Positions 36,429 through 45,866 of a stretch of 64,000 nucleotides of DNA are shown here, piece after piece (within the stretch, counting starts at the first letter, position 1; each line of letters opens with the position of its first letter). Location of the stretch: assembly GCF_013371465.1 (NCBI RefSeq), contig NZ_JABWDU010000003.1, positions 558,001 through 622,000 of the forward strand, written 5' to 3'. A program made the translations under genes and the position numbers. The DNA is from Ensifer oleiphilus (GTDB lineage Bacteria; Pseudomonadota; Alphaproteobacteria; Rhizobiales; Rhizobiaceae). The notes below the pieces were generated by a model. The model had not been told where the DNA came from, ran no database searches, and saw only the letters and a list, made by a program, of their open reading frames with translations.

Positions 36429-36833
36429 ATGATGCCAACGACACCGGTCGATCCCGTGAAACCAAGTGCAATGACGCTCGGTGAGCATGACCTGGCCACG
36501 GCCAACGACCATATCGGCACCCAACTGGTGCTCGACACCGAAGGGATGCGGGTATGGCACCTGCGGCTGAAGCCGGGAGAAGCGCTTGCCGTCCATCGCC
36601 ACGACCGGCCCTATTTCTGGACCGTGCTGACCGACGGCCGTGCCCGCTCGCGATACGGCAACGGCGATATCGTCGATATCGCCTACCGCGCCGGCGAGAC
36701 CCGCCATTTCGGCGACCTGACAACCGAGAGCGCCTTTGTCCATGACCTAACCAACACCGGGGAAACCGAGCTCGTCTTCGTCACCGTCGAGTTCGACCCG
36801 CGCCGGCCATCGGTTCAGATGATGTTCGAATGA
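36429..36833 (+). CDS. Small cupin-domain protein
   Basis: The 134-residue protein has a single cupin barrel: LKPGEALAVHRHDRPYFWTVL supplies the HxH-type metal ligands of motif 1, and GDLTTESAFVHDLTNTG contains motif 2. AAGAGGAACTC precedes the ATG pair at 36429/36432. It lies 58 bases after the SDR gene and probably shares its transcript. Proteins of this sort act as small dioxygenases, isomerases or sensors; no substrate is evident. Confidence 0.75.
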   Translation: MMPTTPVDPVKPSAMTLGEHDLATANDHIGTQLVLDTEGMRVWHLRLKPGEALAVHRHDRPYFWTVLTDGRARSRYGNGDIVDIAYRAGETRHFGDLTTESAFVHDLTNTGETELVFVTVEFDPRRPSVQMMFE

Positions 36834-36852
36834 CGGGATGGCGAAAACGCCG

Positions 36853-37875
36853 CTATTCGCCGAGACGCGGCGCTGCCTTGACCGTGTCGATGATGTTGCC
36901 GAGCAGCAGATGCAGCGCATCGCGGTAACCGGTGCGTGCCGAGGGACCGCTCTCCTCAGACGTCATCACCACGGTCAGGTCCAGCGCCGGAACGATGTAG
37001 AGCATCTGGCCGCCGTAGCCCCAGGCGAAATGCACGGTCTCGCCGGCGACCTGGCGCTGAAACCAGCCATAGCCGTAGATGTCGCCGGAGAAGCGCGAAT
37101 TGGTGCGCGGTTGCCAGGAAAGCGTGATCCACGCAGCCGGCACCACCTGTCGACCTTCGGCCGTCTTGCCGCCGTTGCGGTAGATCTCGCCGAAGGCAAG
37201 CAAGGACCGCGCGCTCATCGCCATCTGGTTGCCGCCGAGATAGATGCCTTGCGGATCGCGGTCCCAGGCATCGATGCGAAAGCCCTTAATCGGACCGAGC
37301 CATTCGCGGGCGAGAGCCAGCGTCGACTTGCCGCTGACCCTGGTCAGGATGGCCGAGAGCAGATGCGTGGAGGCGGTTGAATAGAGCATCTGCCCGCCGG
37401 GATCATCGTCGAACGGCTGCGCCAGGGCGAAGCGAACCCAGTTGCGGCTCGACACCCAGCGGCCGTAGTTGGGACCGGACATTCGTCCAAGACCGGCCTG
37501 CATCGACAGCAGATGGCCGATGGTGATGTCCTGAATCCGCGGGTCCGGGGACGCTGGCAGGTCCGCCTTGAGGATCGGCGCCATCTTCTGCTCCGGCCCC
37601 TGCAGCAGGCCCTTGTCGATCGCGATGCCGACGAGCGCAGATACGATCGATTTGGACGCCGACTTGATGTTGGTGCTGTCCGAGGGGCGGTTGCCTCGGT
37701 AGCCGCGTTCGGCAACGATGGAACCGGATCGGGCGACGATCACCGCCTTCAACGGCGTCAGGTCGTCGCGCGTGGCAAGGCTCTCCAACAGCGCCGGCAG
37801 CGGCGGCCGCTCCTGCGCGACGGCCAAGGTGCACATCGCCAGAAGCCAGAACAATGCAGCGGCAAACCTGATCAT
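36853..37875 (-). CDS. Secreted serine hydrolase, beta-lactamase/class C fold
   Basis: This 340-residue precursor starts at ATG 37875 with a signal peptide (MIRFAAALFWLLAMCTLAVA). The mature part has the SxxK motif of the beta-lactamase/DD-peptidase superfamily, with Ser72 and Lys75 in KSASKSIVSAL, then HLLSMQAGLG and YGYGWFQ typical of esterase-like members (6-aminohexanoate hydrolase or EstB group). A true antibiotic-resistance role is unlikely from motifs alone. It is transcribed towards the cupin gene and stands apart from the TetR gene upstream. Confidence 0.8.
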   Translation of the reverse strand: MIRFAAALFWLLAMCTLAVAQERPPLPALLESLATRDDLTPLKAVIVARSGSIVAERGYRGNRPSDSTNIKSASKSIVSALVGIAIDKGLLQGPEQKMAPILKADLPASPDPRIQDITIGHLLSMQAGLGRMSGPNYGRWVSSRNWVRFALAQPFDDDPGGQMLYSTASTHLLSAILTRVSGKSTLALAREWLGPIKGFRIDAWDRDPQGIYLGGNQMAMSARSLLAFGEIYRNGGKTAEGRQVVPAAWITLSWQPRTNSRFSGDIYGYGWFQRQVAGETVHFAWGYGGQMLYIVPALDLTVVMTSEESGPSARTGYRDALHLLLGNIIDTVKAAPRLGE

Positions 37876-37984
37876 GTATTCCGATCTAGTGTGAAAGCAC
37901 GGGCGCGTCATCGCACGATATGCATTGTCACGCTGATTTGAAGCTTGGTGAAGAGCCCAGCCTTGTCGCGTTGGTGCACCCGTT

Positions 37985-38569
37985 TCACGCTGTCAGTGGG
38001 CCGGCAGCGCCTGCGGCAAGGACCGCCACAAAACGGTGCAGGCTCTGCCGGACGAAATCCGTAGCGGGGATCTGCGGATCGAAGCTCCACCAAAGCAGTG
38101 CCCCCTGCCAGTGGGATGCCATCAGCAGACCGACACCGGGCACCGGCCCCGACGGGCCGGCGAGCCGCTCGTCCAGCGCCTCAGAAAGTGCATCGCGCCA
38201 CCGCGCGCCGCGGGCGCGAAGCGCCGGGTCGCGCAAATCCTCGCGCAGGACCCGCAGCCCATCGGCATAGGTTTCGATGCCACCATAGTCGCCCGACAGT
38301 CCGACGAGCAAATCGACGGCGCCTTCCGGTGTCATCGGCAGGGTCGCCGAAAGCTCTGAGGTCAACCGGTCGAGCCCATCCCAGGCCTGCAGAAGTGTAC
38401 GCTGGACGAGGTTCTGCTTGTTTTCGAACCGCTGGACCAGGGTGGAGGCGGAGAGCCCCGTGCCCGCGGCAAGGGCCGCGAAAGTCAGGCCCTCCGGTCC
38501 GCTTGCATGCATGATCAACAGCGCGGCGGTCAGCACATCTTCGTCAGGCATGGTTTTGGGGCGTGGCAT
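37985..38569 (-). CDS. TetR-family transcriptional regulator
   Basis: This 194-residue regulator has a TetR helix-turn-helix at the N-terminus (LTFAALAAGTGLSASTLVQRFENKQ) and an all-helical ligand domain. ATG 38569 is preferred over 38581 because GAGAGTCAAG lies just before it. It diverges from the SDR gene at 38659, the usual layout for a TetR repressor and its target, with a palindrome between. Confidence 0.83.
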   Translation of the reverse strand: MPRPKTMPDEDVLTAALLIMHASGPEGLTFAALAAGTGLSASTLVQRFENKQNLVQRTLLQAWDGLDRLTSELSATLPMTPEGAVDLLVGLSGDYGGIETYADGLRVLREDLRDPALRARGARWRDALSEALDERLAGPSGPVPGVGLLMASHWQGALLWWSFDPQIPATDFVRQSLHRFVAVLAAGAAGPLTA

Positions 38570-38584
38570 CTTGACTCTCATTAA

Positions 38585-38602
38585 TAACCGAATAATCGTT
38601 TA
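38585..38602. promoter_or_regulatory. Imperfect palindrome between TetR and SDR genes
   Basis: TAACCGA (38585-38591) and TCGTTTA (38596-38602) are inverted repeats with one mismatch around ATAA. The site lies in the 89-base divergent intergenic region and is a candidate TetR operator for both genes. Confidence 0.4.
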
Positions 38603-38658
38603 TATATCTCATTCCCACTGCCACTACCAGATGGCACGGATAGCCGATGGAGAAGAAT

Positions 38659-39567
38659 ATGACGCTTAGGGGCAAAATTGCGCTGGTTGCAGGTGCCACC
38701 CGCGGCGGCGGACGCGGCATCGCCGCCGAACTCGGAGCGGCGGGCGCGAGGGTCTATGTCACCGGTCGCACCACGAGAAGCCAGCAATCGGACTACAAGC
38801 GTCCCGAAACGATCGAGGAGACGGCGGAACTCGTCAGCGCGCTTGGCGGCGAAGGTATTGCCGTGCAGGTCGACCACCTGCAATCTCGAGAGGTGAAGGC
38901 ACTCATCGACCGCATCCGCCGGGAACAGGGCCGGCTCGATATTCTCGTCAACGATATCTGGGGCGGCGAAAACCTTTTCGAATGGAACAAGCCGGTATGG
39001 GATCATGACCTCGACAACGGTTTGAAGCTGCTTCGCCTGGCAATCGACACGCATCTGATCACCGCCCATCACGCCCTGCCGCTGATGATAGAGCATAACG
39101 GCGGGCTGCTGGTCGAGGTCACGGACGGGACAGCCGAATACAATGCCGAGCACTACCGGCTCTCGCCGTTCTACGATCTCGCCAAGGTCGCGGCCAATCG
39201 CATGGCCTGGGCACATGCGAAGGATTTGGCGCCGCACGGCGCCACGGCCATATCGATTACGCCCGGCTGGATGCGATCGGAGATGATGTTGGAGCATTTC
39301 CAGGTAACGGAAGAAACCTGGCGGGAAGCAACGAAGCTCCAGCCGCATTTCGTCATTTCCGAAAGTCCGCGCTTCGTCGGCCGCGCCATAGCCGCACTTG
39401 CCGCTGACCCACAGAGAGCCCGATGGAACGGACAATCGCTGTCGAGCGGCAGCCTCGCCCAGGCATACGGCTTCACCGATCTCGACGGCTCGCGCCCCGA
39501 TTGCTGGCGCTACATGCGCGAGGTGATGGAATTGGACAAACCCGCTGATGCTGAAGGATATCGCTGA
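38659..39567 (+). CDS. Short-chain dehydrogenase/reductase
   Basis: This ~302-residue SDR has the cofactor motif ALVAGATRGGGRGIA, an ILVND segment in place of NNAG, and an intact catalytic YxxxK in FYDLAKVAANRMAWA. PGWMRSE follows the active site. GGAGAAGAAT precedes ATG 38659; an ATG four codons upstream is also possible. It is larger than classical members because of a C-terminal extension (DGSRPDCWRYMREVMELD). Probably under control of the divergent TetR regulator. Substrate unknown. Confidence 0.85.
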   Translation: MTLRGKIALVAGATRGGGRGIAAELGAAGARVYVTGRTTRSQQSDYKRPETIEETAELVSALGGEGIAVQVDHLQSREVKALIDRIRREQGRLDILVNDIWGGENLFEWNKPVWDHDLDNGLKLLRLAIDTHLITAHHALPLMIEHNGGLLVEVTDGTAEYNAEHYRLSPFYDLAKVAANRMAWAHAKDLAPHGATAISITPGWMRSEMMLEHFQVTEETWREATKLQPHFVISESPRFVGRAIAALAADPQRARWNGQSLSSGSLAQAYGFTDLDGSRPDCWRYMREVMELDKPADAEGYR

Positions 39568-39603
39568 AACGGCCCGCCCGCGGGCAAGCCGCGGTCAAAT
39601 CGA

Positions 39604-42600
39604 TCAGATCGCCAACGTCTGCACCGCGCCATCGCCGAACTCGCAATCGAGTTCCCACCCGGTTTCGCCCCGGCGGACACGCAGGAACATCGCCCCGTCC
39701 CCGGGTGCGGGGCGCGTTGCATTGACGGCGCAGCGATAGGTCCTGCCGCCCGACCGGACTTCGATCGTTTCGCTTTCGACGATTTCCTCGTCGAGGCCAT
39801 TGGCGAACGGATAGGGCGCGAACATCGCCGCCGTATGGATCGAGTGAACACGGGTGACGGAACCATCCTCGTCCAAAAGATCAACCGTCGCGACGCAAGC
39901 CCGGCGTTCGTTTCCCGAGAGAAACACAACATGCTCGATCCGGTTCTCGGCGATATAACCAAGCACCTCGCCAAGCGTGTTGGGATAGCCGTCCCATCCG
40001 TCGGAATGCAACGCGGACAAGTTCGTCCAAGAAAGGCTTCGATCGCGCTGGGTAGCGCGCCGATGCCGCGGCAGCAACATCGCAGGAGACACGACGAACT
40101 TCGGTCCGGGGGCCAGCAACAGCCATTGCTTCAAGCTGTCCATCATCGCCGGCGCGAACATCGCGGCCACCTTCAGACCATCACCCACTTTTCGGTGGGT
40201 TCGCTGGGTACGCGTGTCGAGCATGAAGAAATGGAATCCGTCGAAATCGAACATATCGAGCTTGGAATGTTTGCCGCGTTGATACCTCCGGTAGGCTTCG
40301 ATGCCGCGCATCGCAGTGCCGGCATTGTCATCGTCATCCGGATCGGAGACCGGCTCCCAATGGTCGTCGATCTCCTGGTCGTCGAGCAGCATGAAGGACG
40401 GGATCTGTCGCAAGACGTCGCGCACGCTGCCCTGGGTCAGCCAGGCTTCATAGGGCAGACGGTAACGATCATCCCGTGTGGTCGGATCATAGAGCCCTGC
40501 CGTCGGATCGACATGGATCTGGCCACCGACGAAAAGCGCAAAGCGCGGCTTGATGCCGGAACGGGCTTCCAGCCGTTCGGCAATACGACCATAACCTCGG
40601 TAGGCGACCGCCTCATCGAGAAAACCGACCGGATACTGGCAGGAGGAGAGCGTGAAATTGGTTCCGTTCGGCGTCGGTTCCAGGGGCGGAAATGCCGGTG
40701 GAACATAGGGGACGATGCCGTCCCTCAGGTCGAAATCCTGTTCAACAACGGGCGAGCGCGCCGACTGAATGAAGCCCTGGCGCCCCGCGCTCGGCGATGG
40801 CAAGGCGAGCGCGCGCTCCACGGCCGCGGCCATTTTCTCAAAACGACTGTAGGCGAACGCGACCGCCTGCGCGCTCGCGGCATTGCTGGCACCAGTCGGA
40901 TCGAACCGCCGCATCCGTCTTTGCCCTGTATCGGCAATGAAGTAACCATAGGCCGGCCCCAGGGCGGCAGGACCAGGCACGACGCGTTCGAGCGGTGACG
41001 GCGGCTCTTCGTGCTCGAGCTCCGGTGCGGCCAAGGCCGCATCCTCGTCATAGGCCAGCAGAACCAGAAGGGCATCGCCCCGATCGGCAGTTCCATGGCC
41101 GGGCATGCGGGCCGGCAAAGGAACTTCGAACGCATCCCACCCATCGTCCTCAAGCGCCTTCGAGGCATAGGCCACCAGATGTTCCAGGAGATAGCCCGTG
41201 TCCCAAGGCTGTGTCGGATCATCCGGCCGACAGATACGATCACCGACCACCCGGATCCGCAGGAGCAATGCGGCTTCGGTCACCCGGTGCGAGGGCGCAG
41301 AACCGAGGCGGATGACCAGCGCCGGGGTCTTCGGGCGCTCTTCGGTAATGATCGGACCGATCCAGGGCGGATAGACCACTTTTTCACTGTCGGCCTTGAC
41401 GGCGCCCGCCGGTATGTCTGCGTCGAGAAACTGCTGGATCCGTTGCAAGGTCGCGTGCCGGGTGGTTCCGACCAGCGCATCCTGATGGCCCGCACCCGGA
41501 ATGACAAAGGGAGGCATATAGAGCCGGCCGGCGTCGCCAAAAATCTCCCGCATGCGATCGACGGTCGAGACATGTGACAGCCCGTTTTCTCCCCCATGCA
41601 CGCTGAAGGTCGGAAACGACCAGTGCTTTGACAGGGTCTGGCGCGAGACCAGACCGTTGCGCCCACGAAAATCCGTCATCGTCGAGGAACGCACGAAATG
41701 CAGGCGAGACGACACCGTCGACAGGCTCGACGGACCGAAATGTTCGTCGATATAGCGCAGCGTTTCAGGCTCCATGTTGCGCACATCGAAATGGCGACCG
41801 CAGAGCGCGTCCATACGATGCCGTGTGCGCGTCCAGGGTGTGCGCTTCGCTGGCCACAGCGGGTTCTCGACGTCGAACTCCTCGACCGGATAAGGCAGCG
41901 ACGAAAGCAAACGATCGAGCAGATCGTCTACAAGGGTCGGCTCCCTCGGGTCGAAACTGTAGGTGTCCGGCAGGAAATCGATGAGGTAGCGCACCACATA
42001 GCCACGAAAGATGTTGGCCGGCGCAAAAACCACCAGCGGCCCGACCTGCGTGAAGGCGGCGCGGTTGACGAGCCCGGTCGCATGGCCGTTCAAAACGGCA
42101 ATGCTGAAGACGACGGCTCCCATGCAATGGGCGATAACGTCGACCGTCCCGTCCGGCGACGTTGCCGCCACGGCCTTCAGTGCTGCAGGTACGTCTACAT
42201 TGCCGATCTGGTCGAAGCTCCACGCCTCTGTCGCCGTCGGTTGGCCGGCGCTGGTTCTCAGATCGGCGATCCATATGTCACGACCGGTACACCAGAAATG
42301 GCTGGCGAAATTGGGATTGACTGCGTGATGCGCAAAGGTCGTGCCGCTGGCGCCATAGCCGTGGAACATGATGAGCGGGCGCTTCTTGCTGTTGGGATGC
42401 CGGTATCGCGTCAGCCGCACCTCGCCGGACACATCGCTGCCTCCGCCATCCGGCCGTTCCGGCGCAAGCGCGATGCGATGCAGCTCAGCGGTAATCGACG
42501 CGCCGCCCGGGAGCTTCAGCGTCGTCGGCGGCAGGCGGTTGACGGTCGCCTGTCGCGGCCGCTTGTCCCGATCGGGAGCACGAAAGCTCCAGAGATGCAG

Positions 42601-45261
42601 ACCAAGCAGAAGCCGCGTAGCGAAGCCGAGGAACGTCAGCAGTTCACCGATGGTGTTGACGCCGTCGCGTTGACTGACGACCCGGAACAACGGCACGCCG
42701 ATCCGCGCGAGATAGCCGACGTCGAGTTTCAGCACGCGCTCGCCGCTGCCGGGGCTCAAGCCCGGAAACGTGTCGAGCGTCATCTCCATAAGCTGGCGCC
42801 AGGGATTGCAGCGCCGCTCATAGGTAAAGGTCTTGACGCCGACGATACGGTTGCCCGCGAGCGCGATCTTGCCGCCGACGTCCTGCGGTCCAATTGTCAG
42901 ATCATAGCCGAGGGTTCTGATTTCGCCGGCGTGGCTGGCGATCGCAAAAGCCGATTTGAGCCGCGACCAGAGGCCGGGCCCGTCATCTCCATCGGCAAGT
43001 GCCTGGTAGCCGTCCCGAAGCCCCCGGTTCAGCAACCAGGCCCTGCCCGCGCGCCACACGCGTCCAGGCATCGAGCTCTGCTGTCGCTCGAGGATCCGCA
43101 TGCTGCCGAAGATCGGTGCGCTGAATTCGGCGGCGGCATCGAGCCTTCGCTCCTTCACATGCAAGGGCAGCCAGGTCGTCTCCAGCGTTTCCCAGACGTC
43201 CCGAGGAAAAATCCGGATCTGGCTTCGGGTAGCGCGATCCGGCACTTCGGTTGCGACACGAATGATCGGGTGACCGCCATTGCCCTGCGTCAACTGCAAA
43301 AGCGAAGTAGGCGTAAAGCGCATGGTCAGCTCGACGATCCGGGTTTCCTCGACCCCGCCCACCGGCGTCAAGCTGATGGGGCCGACAAGCCTTTCTATGA
43401 TTTCCACCTCGCTCGACTGCGCCCGCGCGGCGGCGTCGGTGTTGCGAAAGACGGGCCGCACCAGCGGGGCGCCGATGGAACGGACTTCGGCCGCGACATA
43501 ATTCCATTCCTCGGCCAGCGCTTCCGCCGCGCGCAGCGCAATCGCGGCAATCGTCAGGGCCGGGTTTGTCGCAAGGGCGGTCGGAACGATCGACCCGTCG
43601 AGCACGACGAGATCGTCATGCACCGCGTCGGAATCCGCCGATGTGAAGACGCGGCCAAGGTGATCGACCACACCGTCTGCGCCGGTGTCGGCCATCGCAC
43701 AGCCGCCAAGCGGATGGAAAGTCGCCAGCGGGCCACGCTGATCTTTCAGCAACCAGGTCAGGTCGGCCGGCAACAGCTTCCAGACCGGATTGGGAATGAG
43801 CCGGCCGCCGGTGTCTTTCGTCAGCGCGGCGAGCGCCTCGACCTGCCTGTCGAAAATGGGCAGGCTTTGCAGCTTGTCCCAGCGGATCCGCGCAATGCCA
43901 TCCCGATCGACCGCATTTGGGTCGCCGTCAAGCTCGATCCGGCCCGCTGCGCCGTCATAGGCCATAACGGCGTAAAGTGCCGAACGACCGATGCGCGCGG
44001 CCGGCACTGCGTAGGGATCGTCATTCGGAAACCCCGGCCGGTGCCGCGTGCCATCATGCCTGGCAAGGCCGTGCAGCGTATTGAGGGTGGCAAAAACCTC
44101 GGCGAAGGCAATGCGCAGAGCGGCCGGCACCGACATCTCCTCGATCATCACCCCCTTCGAGGCACGAAGGTCGATCACCCCGGTCGTCGTCGGCCCGATG
44201 GCCCTGGCCGACGGTTTGATCGTTTCGTTGGCGACGGTGTTGACATCGGCTGCGGTCGCATAGTCGGCAACCAGCATGTCGCCATTGGTCGAGCATCCCC
44301 GGCCGAGGTTCCTGTCCGCCAGCTGCAAGCCTGCGCCGCGAGAGCGCATGAGGATTTCGCTCGATCCGAGTGTACCGGCGGCGAGCACGACCTTGCGGGC
44401 TCTTATCGCCACCGGGTCGGCGTCGCGCTTGCGGAGCTTCGCATTGGTGTGGACGCCCCTGACGAGCCACCCGGCATCTCCATCCCTGGCCAGGCTGAGG
44501 ACCGTTGCGCCGCTGAAAATTTCGGCGCCGTACTCGTTGGCGCTCACCAGCAGATTGACGTCGAGGGAGTTCTTTGCGCCGCCATTGCAGCCGGTCGCGC
44601 AATCACCACAGCGCAGGCACTTGTTCAGGCGGACATTGCCGGAGTTGGTGGTGTCGCTCATCGCGACCGTGATCGAAGCCGGTCTGAAAGTGCCGTCCGG
44701 CGCGATGGCGCGCATCGACCTAAACTTTTGCGGCACGCCATCGACATGGTTGGCAATTGTGTTTGGAGCGCCCATGATGGTACTGCCGAGCAGATCGCGG
44801 GCGCGATCGAAATAGGATTTCCAGACCGAGAGATCGTTGAGGGCGGCCGGCCAGCCCTTGTGAAATACGCTCGGCAGCGGCGTTTCCATGACCCCGGCAT
44901 TGATCAGCGATCCCCCGCCGATCCCGTTGGCGACGACCGCAACGACCTCAGCACCTCTCCTGATATCGATCAGGCCCTCCTTGTTGTTGTCACCACGAAT
45001 ATGGCGCGGCAATTCGCCGAGCCCTGTCGGAAAGGAGCCCGGCAAATATTCGCGGCCGCGCTCCAGAACGCCGACCGAGATCGGCCTGCCCTCATGCGTA
45101 CGCCCGGCAAAAGTCGAAGCGGCAATGGCGCCGCCGTAACCGCTGCCGATGATCAGGACATCGAAATGCACGGAGGCTGGGGCTTTGCGGACGCGATCGA
45201 CCAGTCGCTCGAAACCCTGCGAGATCCAGGCCGTTTTGGATTCCGTGTCGAGGTCGCTCAT
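39604..45261 (-). CDS. Three-part fusion: GMC/cholesterol-oxidase-like, alpha/beta hydrolase, PhoD-like
   Basis: One uninterrupted frame of 1885 residues. Residues ~30-590 are a cholesterol-oxidase-like GMC flavoprotein: FAD motif LIIGSGYGGAIAA (36-48), Cys215/218/221/225 in CLRCGDCATGC, GMC His516 in HPLGGCAMA, and NPALTIAAIALRAAE. Residues ~600-900 are a linker without a recognised domain. Residues ~945-1280 are an alpha/beta hydrolase (MFHGYGASGTTFA, nucleophile elbow AHCMGA with Cys1046 instead of Ser, His1259 in GAGHQD). Residues ~1530-1800 resemble PhoD phosphatases, but with changed metal sites (VGGQIHVD, LLDDQEIDDHW, SGNERRA). No signal peptide is evident. A steroid or lipid substrate is plausible. 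The long opposite-strand frame is a shadow. No partner gene is adjacent. Confidence 0.8.
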   Translation of the reverse strand: MSDLDTESKTAWISQGFERLVDRVRKAPASVHFDVLIIGSGYGGAIAASTFAGRTHEGRPISVGVLERGREYLPGSFPTGLGELPRHIRGDNNKEGLIDIRRGAEVVAVVANGIGGGSLINAGVMETPLPSVFHKGWPAALNDLSVWKSYFDRARDLLGSTIMGAPNTIANHVDGVPQKFRSMRAIAPDGTFRPASITVAMSDTTNSGNVRLNKCLRCGDCATGCNGGAKNSLDVNLLVSANEYGAEIFSGATVLSLARDGDAGWLVRGVHTNAKLRKRDADPVAIRARKVVLAAGTLGSSEILMRSRGAGLQLADRNLGRGCSTNGDMLVADYATAADVNTVANETIKPSARAIGPTTTGVIDLRASKGVMIEEMSVPAALRIAFAEVFATLNTLHGLARHDGTRHRPGFPNDDPYAVPAARIGRSALYAVMAYDGAAGRIELDGDPNAVDRDGIARIRWDKLQSLPIFDRQVEALAALTKDTGGRLIPNPVWKLLPADLTWLLKDQRGPLATFHPLGGCAMADTGADGVVDHLGRVFTSADSDAVHDDLVVLDGSIVPTALATNPALTIAAIALRAAEALAEEWNYVAAEVRSIGAPLVRPVFRNTDAAARAQSSEVEIIERLVGPISLTPVGGVEETRIVELTMRFTPTSLLQLTQGNGGHPIIRVATEVPDRATRSQIRIFPRDVWETLETTWLPLHVKERRLDAAAEFSAPIFGSMRILERQQSSMPGRVWRAGRAWLLNRGLRDGYQALADGDDGPGLWSRLKSAFAIASHAGEIRTLGYDLTIGPQDVGGKIALAGNRIVGVKTFTYERRCNPWRQLMEMTLDTFPGLSPGSGERVLKLDVGYLARIGVPLFRVVSQRDGVNTIGELLTFLGFATRLLLGLHLWSFRAPDRDKRPRQATVNRLPPTTLKLPGGASITAELHRIALAPERPDGGGSDVSGEVRLTRYRHPNSKKRPLIMFHGYGASGTTFAHHAVNPNFASHFWCTGRDIWIADLRTSAGQPTATEAWSFDQIGNVDVPAALKAVAATSPDGTVDVIAHCMGAVVFSIAVLNGHATGLVNRAAFTQVGPLVVFAPANIFRGYVVRYLIDFLPDTYSFDPREPTLVDDLLDRLLSSLPYPVEEFDVENPLWPAKRTPWTRTRHRMDALCGRHFDVRNMEPETLRYIDEHFGPSSLSTVSSRLHFVRSSTMTDFRGRNGLVSRQTLSKHWSFPTFSVHGGENGLSHVSTVDRMREIFGDAGRLYMPPFVIPGAGHQDALVGTTRHATLQRIQQFLDADIPAGAVKADSEKVVYPPWIGPIITEERPKTPALVIRLGSAPSHRVTEAALLLRIRVVGDRICRPDDPTQPWDTGYLLEHLVAYASKALEDDGWDAFEVPLPARMPGHGTADRGDALLVLLAYDEDAALAAPELEHEEPPSPLERVVPGPAALGPAYGYFIADTGQRRMRRFDPTGASNAASAQAVAFAYSRFEKMAAAVERALALPSPSAGRQGFIQSARSPVVEQDFDLRDGIVPYVPPAFPPLEPTPNGTNFTLSSCQYPVGFLDEAVAYRGYGRIAERLEARSGIKPRFALFVGGQIHVDPTAGLYDPTTRDDRYRLPYEAWLTQGSVRDVLRQIPSFMLLDDQEIDDHWEPVSDPDDDDNAGTAMRGIEAYRRYQRGKHSKLDMFDFDGFHFFMLDTRTQRTHRKVGDGLKVAAMFAPAMMDSLKQWLLLAPGPKFVVSPAMLLPRHRRATQRDRSLSWTNLSALHSDGWDGYPNTLGEVLGYIAENRIEHVVFLSGNERRACVATVDLLDEDGSVTRVHSIHTAAMFAPYPFANGLDEEIVESETIEVRSGGRTYRCAVNATRPAPGDGAMFLRVRRGETGWELDCEFGDGAVQTLAI

Positions 45262-45866
45262 GCCAGCCCCCGCACCGAACCATCGCGATGCGCGAGGGTG
45301 GTACAGCGCCTCGCATCATCGACGGACGACCCATTTCGTTTGACAACTTGCGATGTGCCGTTACCGATGTCGCCTGTCTGCACAGTGTTCTCCATCAGAT
45401 TTGCCGCCGCCATCAATCGCGGTCGCCTTCCCTCAGGTCGTTCCATGCCTGCAAGATATGCTCGCACCGTCTCCAGGCTCGAGGGCAACAGATGCGAGAT
45501 TAACTTTAGGTTGCGCTCAAGCGCAAAGCATAGCGTCGGGCTTTCCGACCCGTACCCTGATTTTCACTGAAGCCGAGAGACCCCTCTTAGCGCCGCGCGA
45601 ATTATATGCGAAAGTCCGCAAATACGTCAGAGGGGAGCCACTAATCCAGAAGTAGTACTCTTCTCGGCCGGATGCATGCCGCCGATGGCAACGACCCATC
45701 GGCCGTCACGTTTCGAGCCGCGGCGTTGTTCTCGGCGGGACAACGACTGACCGGCAAAAGGCCACCTCCAGAGCGCCGCGATCCAGCGCCGTTTCGATGG
45801 ACGGTCTTGAACCAGCCCCTCGCCTCCTGTAGTGCGGGTCCTCATTGATTTTGGATTGGGACAATC
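45262..45866. other. 605 bases without a recognisable gene
   Basis: Short open frames on both strands here lack domains and ribosome binding sites. The left part must hold the promoter of the giant minus-strand gene, and the right part that of the small plus-strand gene. I see no repeat, riboswitch motif or strong hairpin. Confidence 0.4.

Noticed and set aside
36853-37875. Antibiotic-resistance beta-lactamase
   Set aside because: SxxK is present, but the other motifs fit esterase-like members; resistance cannot be supported.
41698-45570. 1290-residue open frame opposite the giant fusion gene
   Set aside because: It is antisense to a gene with clear domain motifs, is rich in Arg, Gly, Asp and His as expected for a GC-rich shadow frame, and contains no recognisable domain.
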